From positions 3,669,501 to 3,733,500 of the forward strand of contig NC_060107.1 of assembly GCF_021155765.1 (NCBI RefSeq): DNA of 64,000 nt, given 5' to 3'. A model generated the notes under the pieces. That model ran no database searches, was not told where the DNA came from, and was given only the letters and a program-made list of their open reading frames with translations. The stretch's first letter is position 1. Every line of letters begins with the position of its first letter. Source of the stretch: Diprion similis (Eukaryota; Arthropoda; Insecta; Hymenoptera; Diprionidae). This document shows positions 51,101-60,188 of this stretch, one piece after another. Both the position numbers and the translations under genes were made by a program.

Positions 51101-54100
51101 TACTCGTTCAGTCCACGTAATATAGTATTACCCAATAAACGGATTTGAGATAAAAAGATTGCGGTGCAGATGAAGTCGGCAATGTGAGAGTTGGGGCGAA
51201 TCTCGTGGGATTCCGTTGCACTGAAGCAAGTCTGAGTAAATTTAATATAAAGACTCCGGTAACTACCGCCCGTGATGTACTTACTCTACGTGGATGAGAT
51301 ACAGATTTCCGGGTTAAATCTTAAATCAATTTTCCCTGTAGTTCAGGTTGCAGGTATTAAAGCAAAGTTTAAATTCACAAAGAAGTATTTAGAACATCGA
51401 TCGCGTACATCTATCACGTGTAATCCACGAAATAGGATGAAAAAACAATTCTTAATTATCGTTTCTTCAGTCCGCAAATGCGGCATAATTTTATACGAAG
51501 AAAAATAACTTGGCACGTACGCGCGAACCTTCGCGAGTTTTCTTGAAAGTTTCTACATAATTCTTGGGTTCATTCAAAACCTCATACCTTGAGCTCAACT
51601 TCATATAGATATATGTACCTACCTATATGCGCGTAAATATGCACTCTGAAATGCATTCTGCAATCTCGTGATATTACTGTCCAATTTTATCCACCGTATC
51701 TACTACTGGCCCAGACTAAACATTCTCAGCATATGCTGCATACGAAAAATCTCTGCTAAGAACTTAAGAAATCTACGAAAAATTATAATACATATAATAT
51801 ATAACTATCCGGAAAATAAAAAGTAGGGAAAACTGTGATTGATTCTTACGTACTGTATATGCATATATAACTATATTGTAGAAGGTATTCCAACTATTTT
51901 TATCTGCGGTAACGAGTCGACTCCCTCTCGACTTTTACGTTCTCTAACAAACCATTTTCGCACCTCTTCATGTCATCCCGCGAAGCTGTGCAGCGGTCGC
52001 TTATAATTACAGTATGGATATATGCATAGGTTCATATTTTATGCGCATATATCGAGAATATAACCCGTATATTAATTATTGTACCTGCGGTGTGTCCAGT
52101 ACCTATATACGCATGCATGTATAGTGCATTGGTGATAGATGGATAAACTGAACTATGCGAATGATGATCACCTGCGTATTCGAAATATCACGGACCTCTG
52201 GATAAATTTTAGTTATTTATCGCTGCTGTTGTTATGTTTATTGTTATTGTTATTATCATTACTACTATTATGATTATTCTTGGTTTTCGTTCCCCGGTTT
52301 GCCCGTTATATTTTGGTTTTTTTTTCTTTTTTTTTTCATTCAAACTATCGTGCGGTGAAAAATGATGAGTGTGGCACTAGGCCAAATGCATTGTATAACT
52401 GGCGGAGCGGTTGAAAAGCTCGGTGGTGAGAATACAAATAAACGTCGAAAAAAAGTATAAAAAAAATAAAAATAAAAAAACGAAAACTGTGAAAAGAATG
52501 AAGCGTGAGCGAGAGGGAAGTTATACGCTGGATTCACTCCGTTTTTAAATTACCGCTCTTGTATAACTGCCGCTAACGTTCAAACATATTTTTCATCCGC
52601 CTTATCACACCCCGCGGCACGGTGCGAACACTGCCGCTTCTATACCCACATAACATAGAATTTCACATTAGCCCGTGAATTTTGCACCTCGCCGAAAAAA
52701 GAAGAAAAAACGGGGCAAGAATGAGAATAAAAAAAAAACAAAAAAAATGAAGAAACAAATAACAGTAATTTAAAACGTGCACAAGACGTCGAGAACGATG
52801 TAATAATTGGACATTGTATTCTACGTATATTAAACGAAATAAAAAGTATCAGAGATTTTCGGTGAAACTAGTCGTTTAACGCCAGTTGATAGGCAACCGA
52901 AGCTACCATATGCATTCCTACGATTCCTACATATTTAAAATGAAGCTGTGATTGCCTATCTACTGGCGTTAAGTGGCAAGTTTCACAGAAAAGTACTCCC
53001 ATGTACGAAGAGAGATTTGGAAAGTAGGTAATCAGGAGTATATCTAAGGTAATGATAGCTGAAATCTGGAATCCAGAATGAAAATCTGTGAAGCTTCGGT
53101 GGGTGGGGCGAATTCAATGCACGTAGTGCACTTAGGGCTGCGGGTCGCGCTTTGGTATTTAGTTATCCCAGGACCGACGAGACCCGGAGGCCGGTGGTTC
53201 AGCCGACCCTGCGGATCTCGTACGCGTGGAATTTGGAAACGCGATTAAACCCCAACGTAAACTCGACGGGACTCTGAGAGTCCTGAGCATTGGCGCTCGC
53301 TCGCGATATATCGGGTCAATGAACTCGGAGCGGAACGCGAGGACACCGTACCCGCGTCCTTTCCAAGGCCCCTGGGAATCCCCTGCGCCTAGCTATATAT
53401 CTATATACGCCGCATTCACGTACAGTTGCAAGGTCCTTGCACTCCTTCCTTACCCCTTAGACGTAATTCTATCTCCGTATCCGGCCGGCGATGCTTGCAG
53501 GATTCGAAAAATTCACCGTTCGAACAACCGTTAGTAATTCTGAAATGAAACGGTGAATTTTCAGTCTTCAAGTCAAAATGTCTATTGGAGATTATACGGA
53601 ACCTAATTATCATACCTGAGATTTGCGTGTGTTTTTGTTCATCGTTTACGAAGAATTAAAGCAATAAAATTTCCTGGAGGCGCCATCTTGTGACGCTGCT
53701 TCGACCGAGTCGCATTTAATAATAAAAGAAGTTAAACATCGCATATTTTACGATAAATACATTGAGAATGATATAATTTGGATGTGACAACCTGCACATA
53801 GTATTCTGCATCCTCATATTCATAAAATTGACCTAAACCGATGACCTAATGTAAGGTAACCTAGTTTTGGGAGCCATATTGTTCAACCAGACCCGCTCCA
53901 ATGAAGGAGAAAGTCAGAGAACACTATTTGTCAATCGGTTACATACTTATATACAAACAATATGAATCAAGAATTGAAGGTGTAAAATGTCATAAAGAAT
54001 TTACCACATCGCGAACAGATGCGAGTCATTGCGAATTATAGTTTCAAGTCACGAGGACTAAGTTATAGTAACGTTAACGTAACGAAACATTGAGGTAAAA

Positions 54101-56236
54101 AATTACTATTTTGCAAGATTATAATGACTCTGAAGTAGTTAAGTCTTTAAAATATGAATAAGTGTCGCTTATTTATTATAATTTATCGCATTTCAGACAT
54201 CCCTGCAATTTTGAAATAACGGTTTTCCCGAAAAGTAAATCATTGCGATAACGTTTCTAACTTCAGCCTCATTAAAAGTCTGCATACCAGCGAGTGAGTC
54301 TATAAATAACTTGAAATGCGGTGTAGTATAACCGTTTGATCGATAAAATATAACTGCCTAACACTTATCGTCGGTGCCTGCACAGATACCAACAAGTGAT
54401 CCGTGTTCGCATTGCCTCTGCGTTGCCGGTGAAGTTTATTGCTGGTGGCAGGACTGCCTTCTCCACTCGGAACCGGAAGACTTTGAGAACTTTGACGGAA
54501 GCTTAAAGAGCACCGAGATTCCAGGGGCTTTTTTGAGCGTCAACTCGTCCCTCGGCACTGCTGCGACCTTAGAAGCTGATGACAACGAAACAATGACAAC
54601 TGAGAACTCGGAAATAGCGGCGCAAATGATCGAAGAAGAGGGGTACATGGATGTAAACTCAACATATCAAGACTTTGGCACGCAGAGCACACTTCCAACA
54701 ACCTGCGTCGTTATGGGTAAGTTGAGACTTATATCGGTTCAGCAAAAATCTTGCTCTTCTGTCACCGCTCGAAATTATGGATTCAAAATGCCACTTCAAA
54801 TATGGTTAAGTAAAACCCGATAACGAAGCTCTATTTTGCACATATTTGGAATATTCCGATGTCTGGTCAACCGTATTTTTATATCTCACAATTTTGAAAC
54901 GACATTCAGAATTAGCGTCCCGAAGAACGTCAGGAAACAGATCATTTCCATTCATGTTTGCTATATTCTATCCACCATTTTGAATTTCATCATTCTTGCC
55001 TCAAATTTCAGTCGAGATTGGATCGAAACTGAAAAGGGCTGACGCCAAATATAATCGTCTGTCTTCAAGGGGCTGAAATAATCGGAGACGTGGCATTAGC
55101 TTATAACTTGAAGTGAACTTTCGCGGCTATGTTGTATGTATAATGTAAACGGTGCCTGTGAAACGGAGAGTTCCGAAGTATAAGACAGCTGCTGCATAGT
55201 AAAATCACGAGTCGCGCGATTATGTCAAAGCAAAGAATACATACCTGTATGTACCGACGACGTACACGTACGTATTATAGGTATATATTCGTGAAAGTTT
55301 CCGGTGAGGAATGTCTTATAGGTATATGTTTAAGTTGCAGGTAATAAAACGCTGGATAACCGATGTAATTTTGTTGTAAATGCATGCATTTCCAATTTCA
55401 TACGGCTCGGCGCGAAAATCTACGCGAAATCTTCTAATGTTGAGCTGACGCGTTATATGCATGCTAGTACGTCATATAGTGTGCAGCCATTAAACAAGCG
55501 TGAATCCATCAAGTAATAGTTATTTTTATGAATTCCTATCTTTTTATGTCCCACGAGAATCTAATTTAACGAAACGTTGCATAATTGTCGAAATATGACG
55601 AAATCAAAAACCGTAAACCGCGATATCCAATGAAAAATAATGAAATCGAATATTTTTTTGTTCTTCGCATTACGTCGTTTTAAGATTTTGTCAATATTGA
55701 ATAATCGTATACTTAGCGCAGTTGAAGAGATGATCATCGTATTCGTTACTGCGTCTCTCGTTGTGTTCTCTTTTGACCATTTTTTGCTGATGAAATTTTG
55801 CAAGCTAAATTTGCTAAACCTATGCCTTCGGTGACGGTAAAATTTCTGACAAGCAATTCTTTCCGTCGATTTCTTTCGCGTGAAACAGCGTTTGGTAACT
55901 CGGTCGGTCCAGAAATGATCATATAGCTAAAATATAAGCTGAACCGAATAAAGGTCGGCCATATTGATTTTGAGGTTATTATTTTTTAATTAATTTCATT
56001 GAGCAATATGCAATTGTGCTCTACTTATTTTGAAATTTTCTTTTTCTTCCTCTAATTGCTTAGGCGTGGAGTACAAGGAAGGTGAAGCACTGCCACACTC
56101 GACCGGAAATTGCGTGCAATGCGGCTGCGGAGCCGCTGGTCGGGTCGAGTGTTCCCCTCAGGACTGCGTCCCGCTATTGCAGCCTCCTTCAGGAGCTGGG
56201 GTCGACCTATCCAGAGGAATGGACGAGATTTTTTAA
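20928..56236 (+). CDS. Secreted protein with two von Willebrand factor C domains
   Basis: Four exons: 20928-20991, 49922-50058, 54386-54716, 56064-56236. Total 705 nt, 234 residues, with phases 1, 0 and 1 all agreeing. Exon 1 encodes a signal peptide (MIMTVKFVLMVAGLAGNRCYG). An acidic stretch leads to VWC 1 at residues 55-91, with a C-x2-C-x-C core (74-79) and Cys 86 and 91. A long Ser/Thr/acidic linker with three N-glycosylation sequons (NSS, NET, NST) follows, then VWC 2 at 174-212 with CVQCGC and closing Cys 207 and 212. VWC modules usually bind BMP/TGF-beta ligands or matrix; that role is inference. I do not recognise a named orthologue; Brorin-like VWC2/VWC2L proteins share the two-VWC plan. 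Intron 1 is 28.9 kb and holds three UGT genes on the other strand. The link of exon 1 to the rest rests on matching phase, and further small exons cannot be excluded. Confidence 0.8.
21050..21111. repeat. Tandem duplication of a 31-bp unit containing an ACACGCGTGT palindrome
   Basis: Unit 1 is 21050-21080 and unit 2 is 21081-21111. They differ at only two positions. Each holds the palindrome ACACGCGTGT followed by an ACGCCTGCGKGGTGGC block. It begins 59 bases after the exon 1 donor of the VWC gene. Confidence 0.9.
22073..22145. repeat. TA-rich simple sequence next to an AGGGTGGCC-type repeat end
   Basis: The reverse complement of GGCCACCCT lies at about 22091-22099, followed by TA/CATA repeats. 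AGGGTGGCC-like words end degenerate dispersed repeats in many insect genomes; a related word (GGGGGTGGCC) is at 1743-1752. No complete element with both ends can be drawn. Confidence 0.3.
25261..25386. repeat. Foldback element A (long hairpin family)
   Basis: The left arm reads TCTGTAAAACTTATG then CAACGCCAGCAGATAGGCAACC. The right arm is its near-perfect reverse complement (GGTTGCCTATCTGTTGGCGTTG then ATAAGTTTCACAGA). Arms are about 45-50 bp around a loop of about 30 bp. The direct repeat GGAGTC occurs on both sides (25254-25259 and 25391-25396) and may be a target-site duplication. There is no open frame. Further copies lie at 45.4, 48.3 and 52.9 kb. Confidence 0.85.
28134..29081 (-). CDS. 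Possible exon pair of an unrecognised minus-strand gene
   Basis: Candidate exons are 29081-28980 (102 nt) and 28304-28134 (171 nt). Both have good acceptors (ATTTCAG, TTTTCACAG) and usable donors (GTACGT, GTGCGA). One open frame continues across the junction in phase 1. The first exon would encode a segment including SGFYWRSKIFRGSCTETLAF, the second GEFFPRFDLTVDGARRW and more. I recognise no family. It has no start codon, stop or neighbouring exons that I can identify, so chance is a serious alternative. Confidence 0.2.
29229..29252. repeat. Poly-C tract (24 C)
   Basis: Twenty-four consecutive C. The complementary strand is a G-run able to form a G-quadruplex. The length is likely unstable and may be an assembly approximation. 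Confidence 0.95.
29811..29843. repeat. (TA)n microsatellite
   Basis: Pure TA run of about 30 bases in intron 1 of the VWC gene. Confidence 0.95.
30068..30109. repeat. Short interrupted palindrome with a TGACGT core
   Basis: Outer arms AGGGTGCG and CGCACCCT are perfect complements. Inner arms ATGACGT and ACGTCAT pair around the loop AGTAC. The inner arms contain CRE-like TGACGT half sites. It could be a regulatory site or a chance hairpin. Confidence 0.5.
31815..31890. repeat. (CGAA)n tetranucleotide array
   Basis: About 18 CGAA units with two CGAA-to-TGAA changes near the right end. It is open in several frames on both strands (an Asn-Glu-Arg-Thr repeat on plus), but no gene is indicated. 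Confidence 0.95.
33873..33878 (-). terminator. Poly-A signal of UGT copy 1
   Basis: AATAAA on the minus strand about 107 bases past the stop codon at 33985. Confidence 0.55.
33985..36275 (-). CDS. UDP-glycosyltransferase, tandem copy 1
   Basis: Exons on the minus strand: 36275-35798, 35340-34967, 34892-34670, 34595-34376, 34285-33985. Total 1596 nt, 531 residues; the three internal introns downstream are only 74-90 nt. It is an insect family-1 glycosyltransferase of the ER membrane, transferring a sugar (usually glucose from UDP-glucose) to small lipophilic acceptors. Visible features are an N-terminal signal peptide, the putative catalytic His 38 in SVSHQ, the UGT signature from about 349 to 394 (WAPQQAIL, then QGGLQSTEEAISHGVPVIG and GDQ), one C-terminal membrane segment and a cytosolic tail ending KKKKM, a KKXX-type ER retrieval signal. 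Acceptor specificity cannot be read. Its last exon and last intron are almost identical to copy 3. The gene is nested in intron 1 of the VWC gene on the opposite strand. Confidence 0.95.
36722..36727 (-). terminator. Poly-A signal of UGT copy 2
   Basis: AATAAA on the minus strand about 90 bases past the stop codon at 36817. Confidence 0.55.
36817..38710 (-). CDS. UDP-glycosyltransferase, tandem copy 2
   Basis: Exons: 38710-38236, 38170-37797, 37725-37503, 37428-37209, 37117-36817. Total 1593 nt, 530 residues. The start is the ATG at 38710; an in-frame TTG upstream is not used. Exon sizes 2-5 (374, 223, 220, 301) equal those of copy 1. The signal peptide MTRKIIALAALIFLVSILHC, the SVSHQ histidine, the QGGLQSTEEAISHGVPVIG signature, a C-terminal membrane helix and a tail ending KEKLK (KXKXX-type retrieval) are all present. 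Exon 3 differs from copy 1 at only 4 of 74 residues, while exons 1 and 2 differ much more. The last exon and last intron of this copy are clearly different from copies 1 and 3. It is intact and presumably active; its acceptor is unknown. Confidence 0.95.
39440..41414 (-). CDS. UDP-glycosyltransferase, tandem copy 3
   Basis: Exons: 41414-40937, 40789-40419, 40347-40125, 40050-39831, 39740-39440. Total 1593 nt, 530 residues. Copies 1 and 2 have GT donors at intron 1, whereas this copy has GC (G|GCAAGT at 40936), a GC-AG intron that otherwise matches the consensus. Exon 2 is one codon shorter than in its paralogues. The signature is FMYQGGLQSTEEAISHGVPV with GDQ replaced by ADQ, as in copy 2. 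The membrane helix start is shared with copy 1, but the tail diverges and ends KQKVN, a KXKXX-type retrieval signal. The N-terminal half is the most diverged of the three. The reading frame is intact. Confidence 0.93.
42043..42240 (-). CDS. Possible small secreted peptide frame
   Basis: An ATG-started 65-codon frame begins with a basic N-region and a hydrophobic core (MGKALRIDLFVSWTLLISSA), followed by a likely cleavage point. It could be a small secreted peptide or a signal-peptide exon, but no conserved domain, cysteine pattern or transcript evidence is visible. It sits 629 bases upstream of the UGT copy 3 start codon, on the same strand. Chance is a real alternative. Confidence 0.2.
   Translation of the reverse strand: MGKALRIDLFVSWTLLISSACTSSLVDFKPNIILKGDIYHWLRQFHCLTNAHSPGSKPLSLILEI
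44934..44965. repeat. (GT)n/(GC)n microsatellite
   Basis: GT dinucleotide run passing into GCGC. Confidence 0.95.
45146..45181. repeat. (GA)n microsatellite
   Basis: Pure GA run of about 34 bases. GA runs can bind GAGA-factor-like proteins, but nothing else here suggests a regulatory role. Confidence 0.95.
45398..45515. repeat. Foldback element B (long hairpin family)
   Basis: The left arm core GACGCCTGCAGATAGGCAAC (45414-45433) pairs with GTTGCCTATCTGAAGGCGTC (45478-45497), with few mismatches. The loop differs from the other copies. The outer arms are more eroded than in A and D. Confidence 0.8.
48283..48410. repeat. Foldback element C (long hairpin family)
   Basis: Arms CTCAACGCCACGAGATAGGC plus AACC on the left, and CGGTTGCATATCTGCTGGCG plus TTGAG on the right, with an outer TTTCACAG-type end on the right. 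The loop is A/T-rich and unrelated to those of A, B and D. Confidence 0.8.
50968..51020. repeat. Foldback half element E (left arm only)
   Basis: GCAGATAAGCAACCGAAGGT (50990-51009) matches the left arm core of the foldback family with one change, and GGCG-type sequence precedes it. No complementary right arm follows within 200 bases, so this is a truncated copy or a solo arm. Confidence 0.5.
52855..52993. repeat. Foldback element D (long hairpin family)
   Basis: The left arm includes GGTGAAACTAGTCG, AACGCCAGTTGATAGGCAAC and CGAAGCT. The right arm includes GAAGCTGTGATTGCCTATCT, ACTGGCGTTAAG and AAGTTTCACAGAAAA. It is the best preserved copy together with A, at about 138 bp. Confidence 0.85.
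54717..56063. other. Intron 3 of the VWC gene
   Basis: A 1.35-kb phase 1 GT-AG intron that splits the second VWC domain just after its first Cys block. No other feature is seen in it. Confidence 0.75.
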
Positions 56237-59200
56237 ACAGGATTTTGGCGGTTTGGTGGTAATGATCAGGGATTTTAAACCGTGAACATATCTGCTTTCA
56301 ATATGTGGCAGAATATAAATTCTGTATGGCAAATCTTAAGTAATAAATAGGAACAGAAAAAATGCCCCTTTTCCATTCCTGTTCGATAATTATGCGGAAT
56401 TGTATTACAGAAAAATTGCAGTCACTGAAACAAAATTGTGGATAAATGATACAATAATCTAAATTTCCGTATAATTAAAATACGCATAATGAAACGTATT
56501 TAAAAATCTGATCAAAATAAATGTTGAAACCTAATTTAATAATATACAATACATATATACTGATATCGTACGTAAATACCTACATAGATAGATATATTTC
56601 GTAGAGTGTAGAAACGTCTAGCCTAGATTTTTTTAACATCAAAAAAAAAAAAAAAAAGAGAGAGAGACAAAGGTGAAACGAAAAAGAAAAACGAGACAAG
56701 TACAGGATAATATGATCGAATTTTTAGAAAATCCTTTTGACTTTTGACTTTTGAGACCTGTAGCATATATTATAATATTATATATACATATAATATAATA
56801 TGATCGATGCGAATGAAAATTTTACCCATATCATGATGCCATATCGTAATTTACCTACGTGTGCAATACTCATTTACGTACGCATATAATATACGTGTAT
56901 AACAAAAACAGGTTATACGATATGTCTAGTATTATATTAAATTGTGTTTATAGCTCTGTCTTAATTTCCAAGAATTATTATCTCGGAAATGAATTGAAAT
57001 ATTTTTAATTCGTGTTTTATTTGATCCAAAATAGTCGAAATAGATTTGAATATTTATGACATATCTGAATTTTCCTTTGTGGTTGACTTTGTTGTTATAC
57101 ATATTTATAGTTACTGCCAACGCCGCATGAGCTCTATAATAATAACTATTATAATTTTATGATCAAAATGCTCGTTGAAAAGATAACTTGAGACATTAAA
57201 TTTAAAGAATAATTATATGTATACAATAATGATAATATTACGAGTATATTATAGTACCTACATAACAAAGTTGTATTAGAAATTTACATTCAATATATAG
57301 TGTTAAATATATACATATATATTGATATAATAGAATATTATAAATATATACAGACATACTGAGAACCAACTATCAATAATAATAATTAACTTAACAATAA
57401 TAACGATCAAGATAATTATTGATCGCACGAAGTAGATCAGTACAGATATTTTTCCCACTCCAACTTCACCAAATTCTATATTGCAAGTAATTCGATGAAT
57501 TTTCAGCCTATAGAAAAATAATTATTTGGCAAAAATCTTACAGCTCTCAAATTCATACCGATATGATAAACCTTACTGATCCGTTTCATGCGAAATATAT
57601 ATTCAATAAATATACGTACACAGAAAAGTATTATAGTATTTGGTGTGTAGAAGAATGGATAGGTGTAATGACATTATAAAATGGAACTTATAAAGTGTAT
57701 AATATACACTATATTATATAATGATTCATCAATATCGAAATGACTATCGTGGTTGAAAGAAATCATACATACACATTATCGTAATAAATATATACATTTA
57801 CATATTATAATACATGACGTTGAATGTTGTAGAGATCAGGAAACCTAGAAAAATACCAAAGTATTCTATAGGTAGACTCAAATGTGATATATACACACAC
57901 TACTTGCCACGGAAAAAAAACGAAAAAGGAAGAAAAAAAAAAAATAACTTTTATCTGAAAATTTACAAATCTCATCATTAACGTCTATATACTATATACA
58001 CCTACGTATAATCGCTTCCTTTCGTTGCTACATACATATTATATATACGTAAATAAATTTAATTTGCCGTCGGTGCTGATCCTACGTTTATATATATTTT
58101 ACTGAACAGTACAAGCTATATAGATGATTATATTAACATTGTATAAATAATTTTAATTCTCATGTGATCATGTATTGACTTATTGATTTTGAATAAGTTG
58201 TATCACATATATGTATATTATACCGAAGTTATGTAACGTGCGGTCATTAACAGAAAAGATTATAAATATTGCGCAGTAGATTCGAGCAGCTATGTAAACA
58301 TCGTGGGACCATTTTGGCAGCTGAATAATTATTACAAATTAATGTTATGTGTACGCAGTATTAACGTAGTCCGATTTTGATTAATCATATCACTTAATAA
58401 TTATATATTTTAAGTTGTTGTTATAAAATTTAAGTAAGCATCATAAATGATCTCATACGTCTTCCAGTCATTCTAATAGAGTTGTTTCATTCCATCTCGC
58501 GTATGTCCTACCTATATCTTATATGAATTCATGTCCTTTCAATCAAGCTGCAATGTAATAAAACACATTTTTACAGCTTAAATCACCGTCTGATAACGCC
58601 TGATCTGCTATATAATTGATCCTTCGTATTTTTTCTCTTCTAATATACATTTTTTATTACTTGAAAGCTGAAATTATATACCAAATAAAACGACGTGCAC
58701 GTATATAGAGAAGAATATAAATATCTAACTCTGACGACGTATGTACATACATTCAGATATGAAAATGCGAAAGTTTACCGTGCATGAAGATCTTTTCTGG
58801 ACGGTGCGGCGAGTTCACTTTCTTTTTATCATCGTAATTGCTCCGTGTCACGAGATAACAAAGACTTTCCTAGCGGTATTTGTTTAATTTTTTTCATCAT
58901 TCATTTCACTAGAAATAATGGAAGTATGAACCACAAGAGTACGCGAGCGTATTTGCTCAAGGGGATAACACAACGGGAATGTTTCAGGTAGATTAAAGCT
59001 CGCTTGAAGCAATTAAAACTTTACTCACAGATGAGATAATAGTTTGCTTTTCTTTTCTACTTCTCGGTTTTCGCTCTCTCCTCTCCTCACTCTTATGCGT
59101 CCATTTCTTCGCGCCTCTATAAGCTCTGCACATTGCGTATAAAGATGTCAATCATGTCAGCATTAACGTATTTATGTCGTCGAATTTCCCTTTAAATGCA

Positions 59201-60188
59201 CATCGCACATTGTTCGTTTTTATTAAACTGACGAGGAAAGGAATGAAAGATGTGCAGAATACGCATTCTTTGGATATTTTTGTGCCTGTTAATTATAGTG
59301 CAGTGCTTTTAAAGAGGCGCGAAAGTTTGAAGTATACGTCTGTCTTATTGATGCCTGTCTTATGGTTGCATTTCGTGCACGTTAACAGACAGCATTCGCG
59401 GCTTTCCCTTTGTAGTTTGCATCTGCACAGCTGGAGAAGGTATTATTATATACCATCGGTAAATTATATACGTATTTACCTATATATTCGTAAAAACTTT
59501 CCTGAAACAACCTTTCAATTCCCATTCCCTCTAACCGCGTTATTTATCTCATTTCTAAAGCAGTATTGCAAATAATTACACTGCCGTTTATTACGCAGCC
59601 AGCGCATATAACGCCGGGGAAAATTTCAGCTCGATTAAACCTCCCTCTTGAATTAATTATAAAACTTTGTACTCGTAAATAAATGGTACATCATATAGAT
59701 ATGACCCTGTATTAAAGCTGAGCATAAAAAGCTTGGTACGAATTTGAAGTGTTTTCAAACGTAGCGATCATTATCAGTAAATCGATAAATGTAGCATCAA
59801 ATATATTTTCCTTTTTTTTCTGTACGGAAACTTTTTACATACGGATTCGATAAAGCAATTTAAAAAAAAACCGGATAAAATAATCTATTTGAATTTGAAA
59901 AGTGCATCTTTCTAATTGGGTGTCTCGCAAGTCGATATAAATTTGCAAGACGAAATAGAATTGCGACACCTGTAGCGATTACATCGACTCGTACTTAAAC
60001 CCCTGACTATCTGCAACCGGCGTAACCAATTCTTAGCAGGCGACAAATCAGCTGTTTTGCGGTTTGACGTACGTCACTTTATTATCCTTATTTTATAAGT
60101 TGATTTTCCGTGTTCACTTCTGCCTGGTATAGTTCACAAGCTGAATCTGCCCGTGAATCGCTTTATAAAGGATAATAATAGATCAGTC
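56237..60188. other. 3' UTR of the VWC gene and intergenic DNA before ENGase
   Basis: Very AT-rich with TA/CATA simple sequence, no supported exon. The left part is 3' UTR of the VWC gene. The right end (about 59900-60188) holds the ENGase 5' UTR and promoter. Confidence 0.6.
56342..56347 (+). terminator. First poly-A signal of the VWC gene
   Basis: AATAAA about 106 bases after the stop codon. More AATAAA words follow from about 56515 on, so longer 3' UTRs are possible. Confidence 0.45.

Larger units (their letters stand above)
50059..54385. other. Intron 2 of the VWC gene
   Basis: A 4.3-kb GT-AG intron in phase 0 that interrupts the first VWC domain. It contains foldback half element E, foldback element D and A-rich runs near 52320-52480 and 52725-52750. 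No coding exon is seen. Confidence 0.7.

Noticed and set aside
60153..60188. Start of ENGase twelve codons upstream.
   Set aside because: The codon there is GTG; the first ATG in frame is at 60189.
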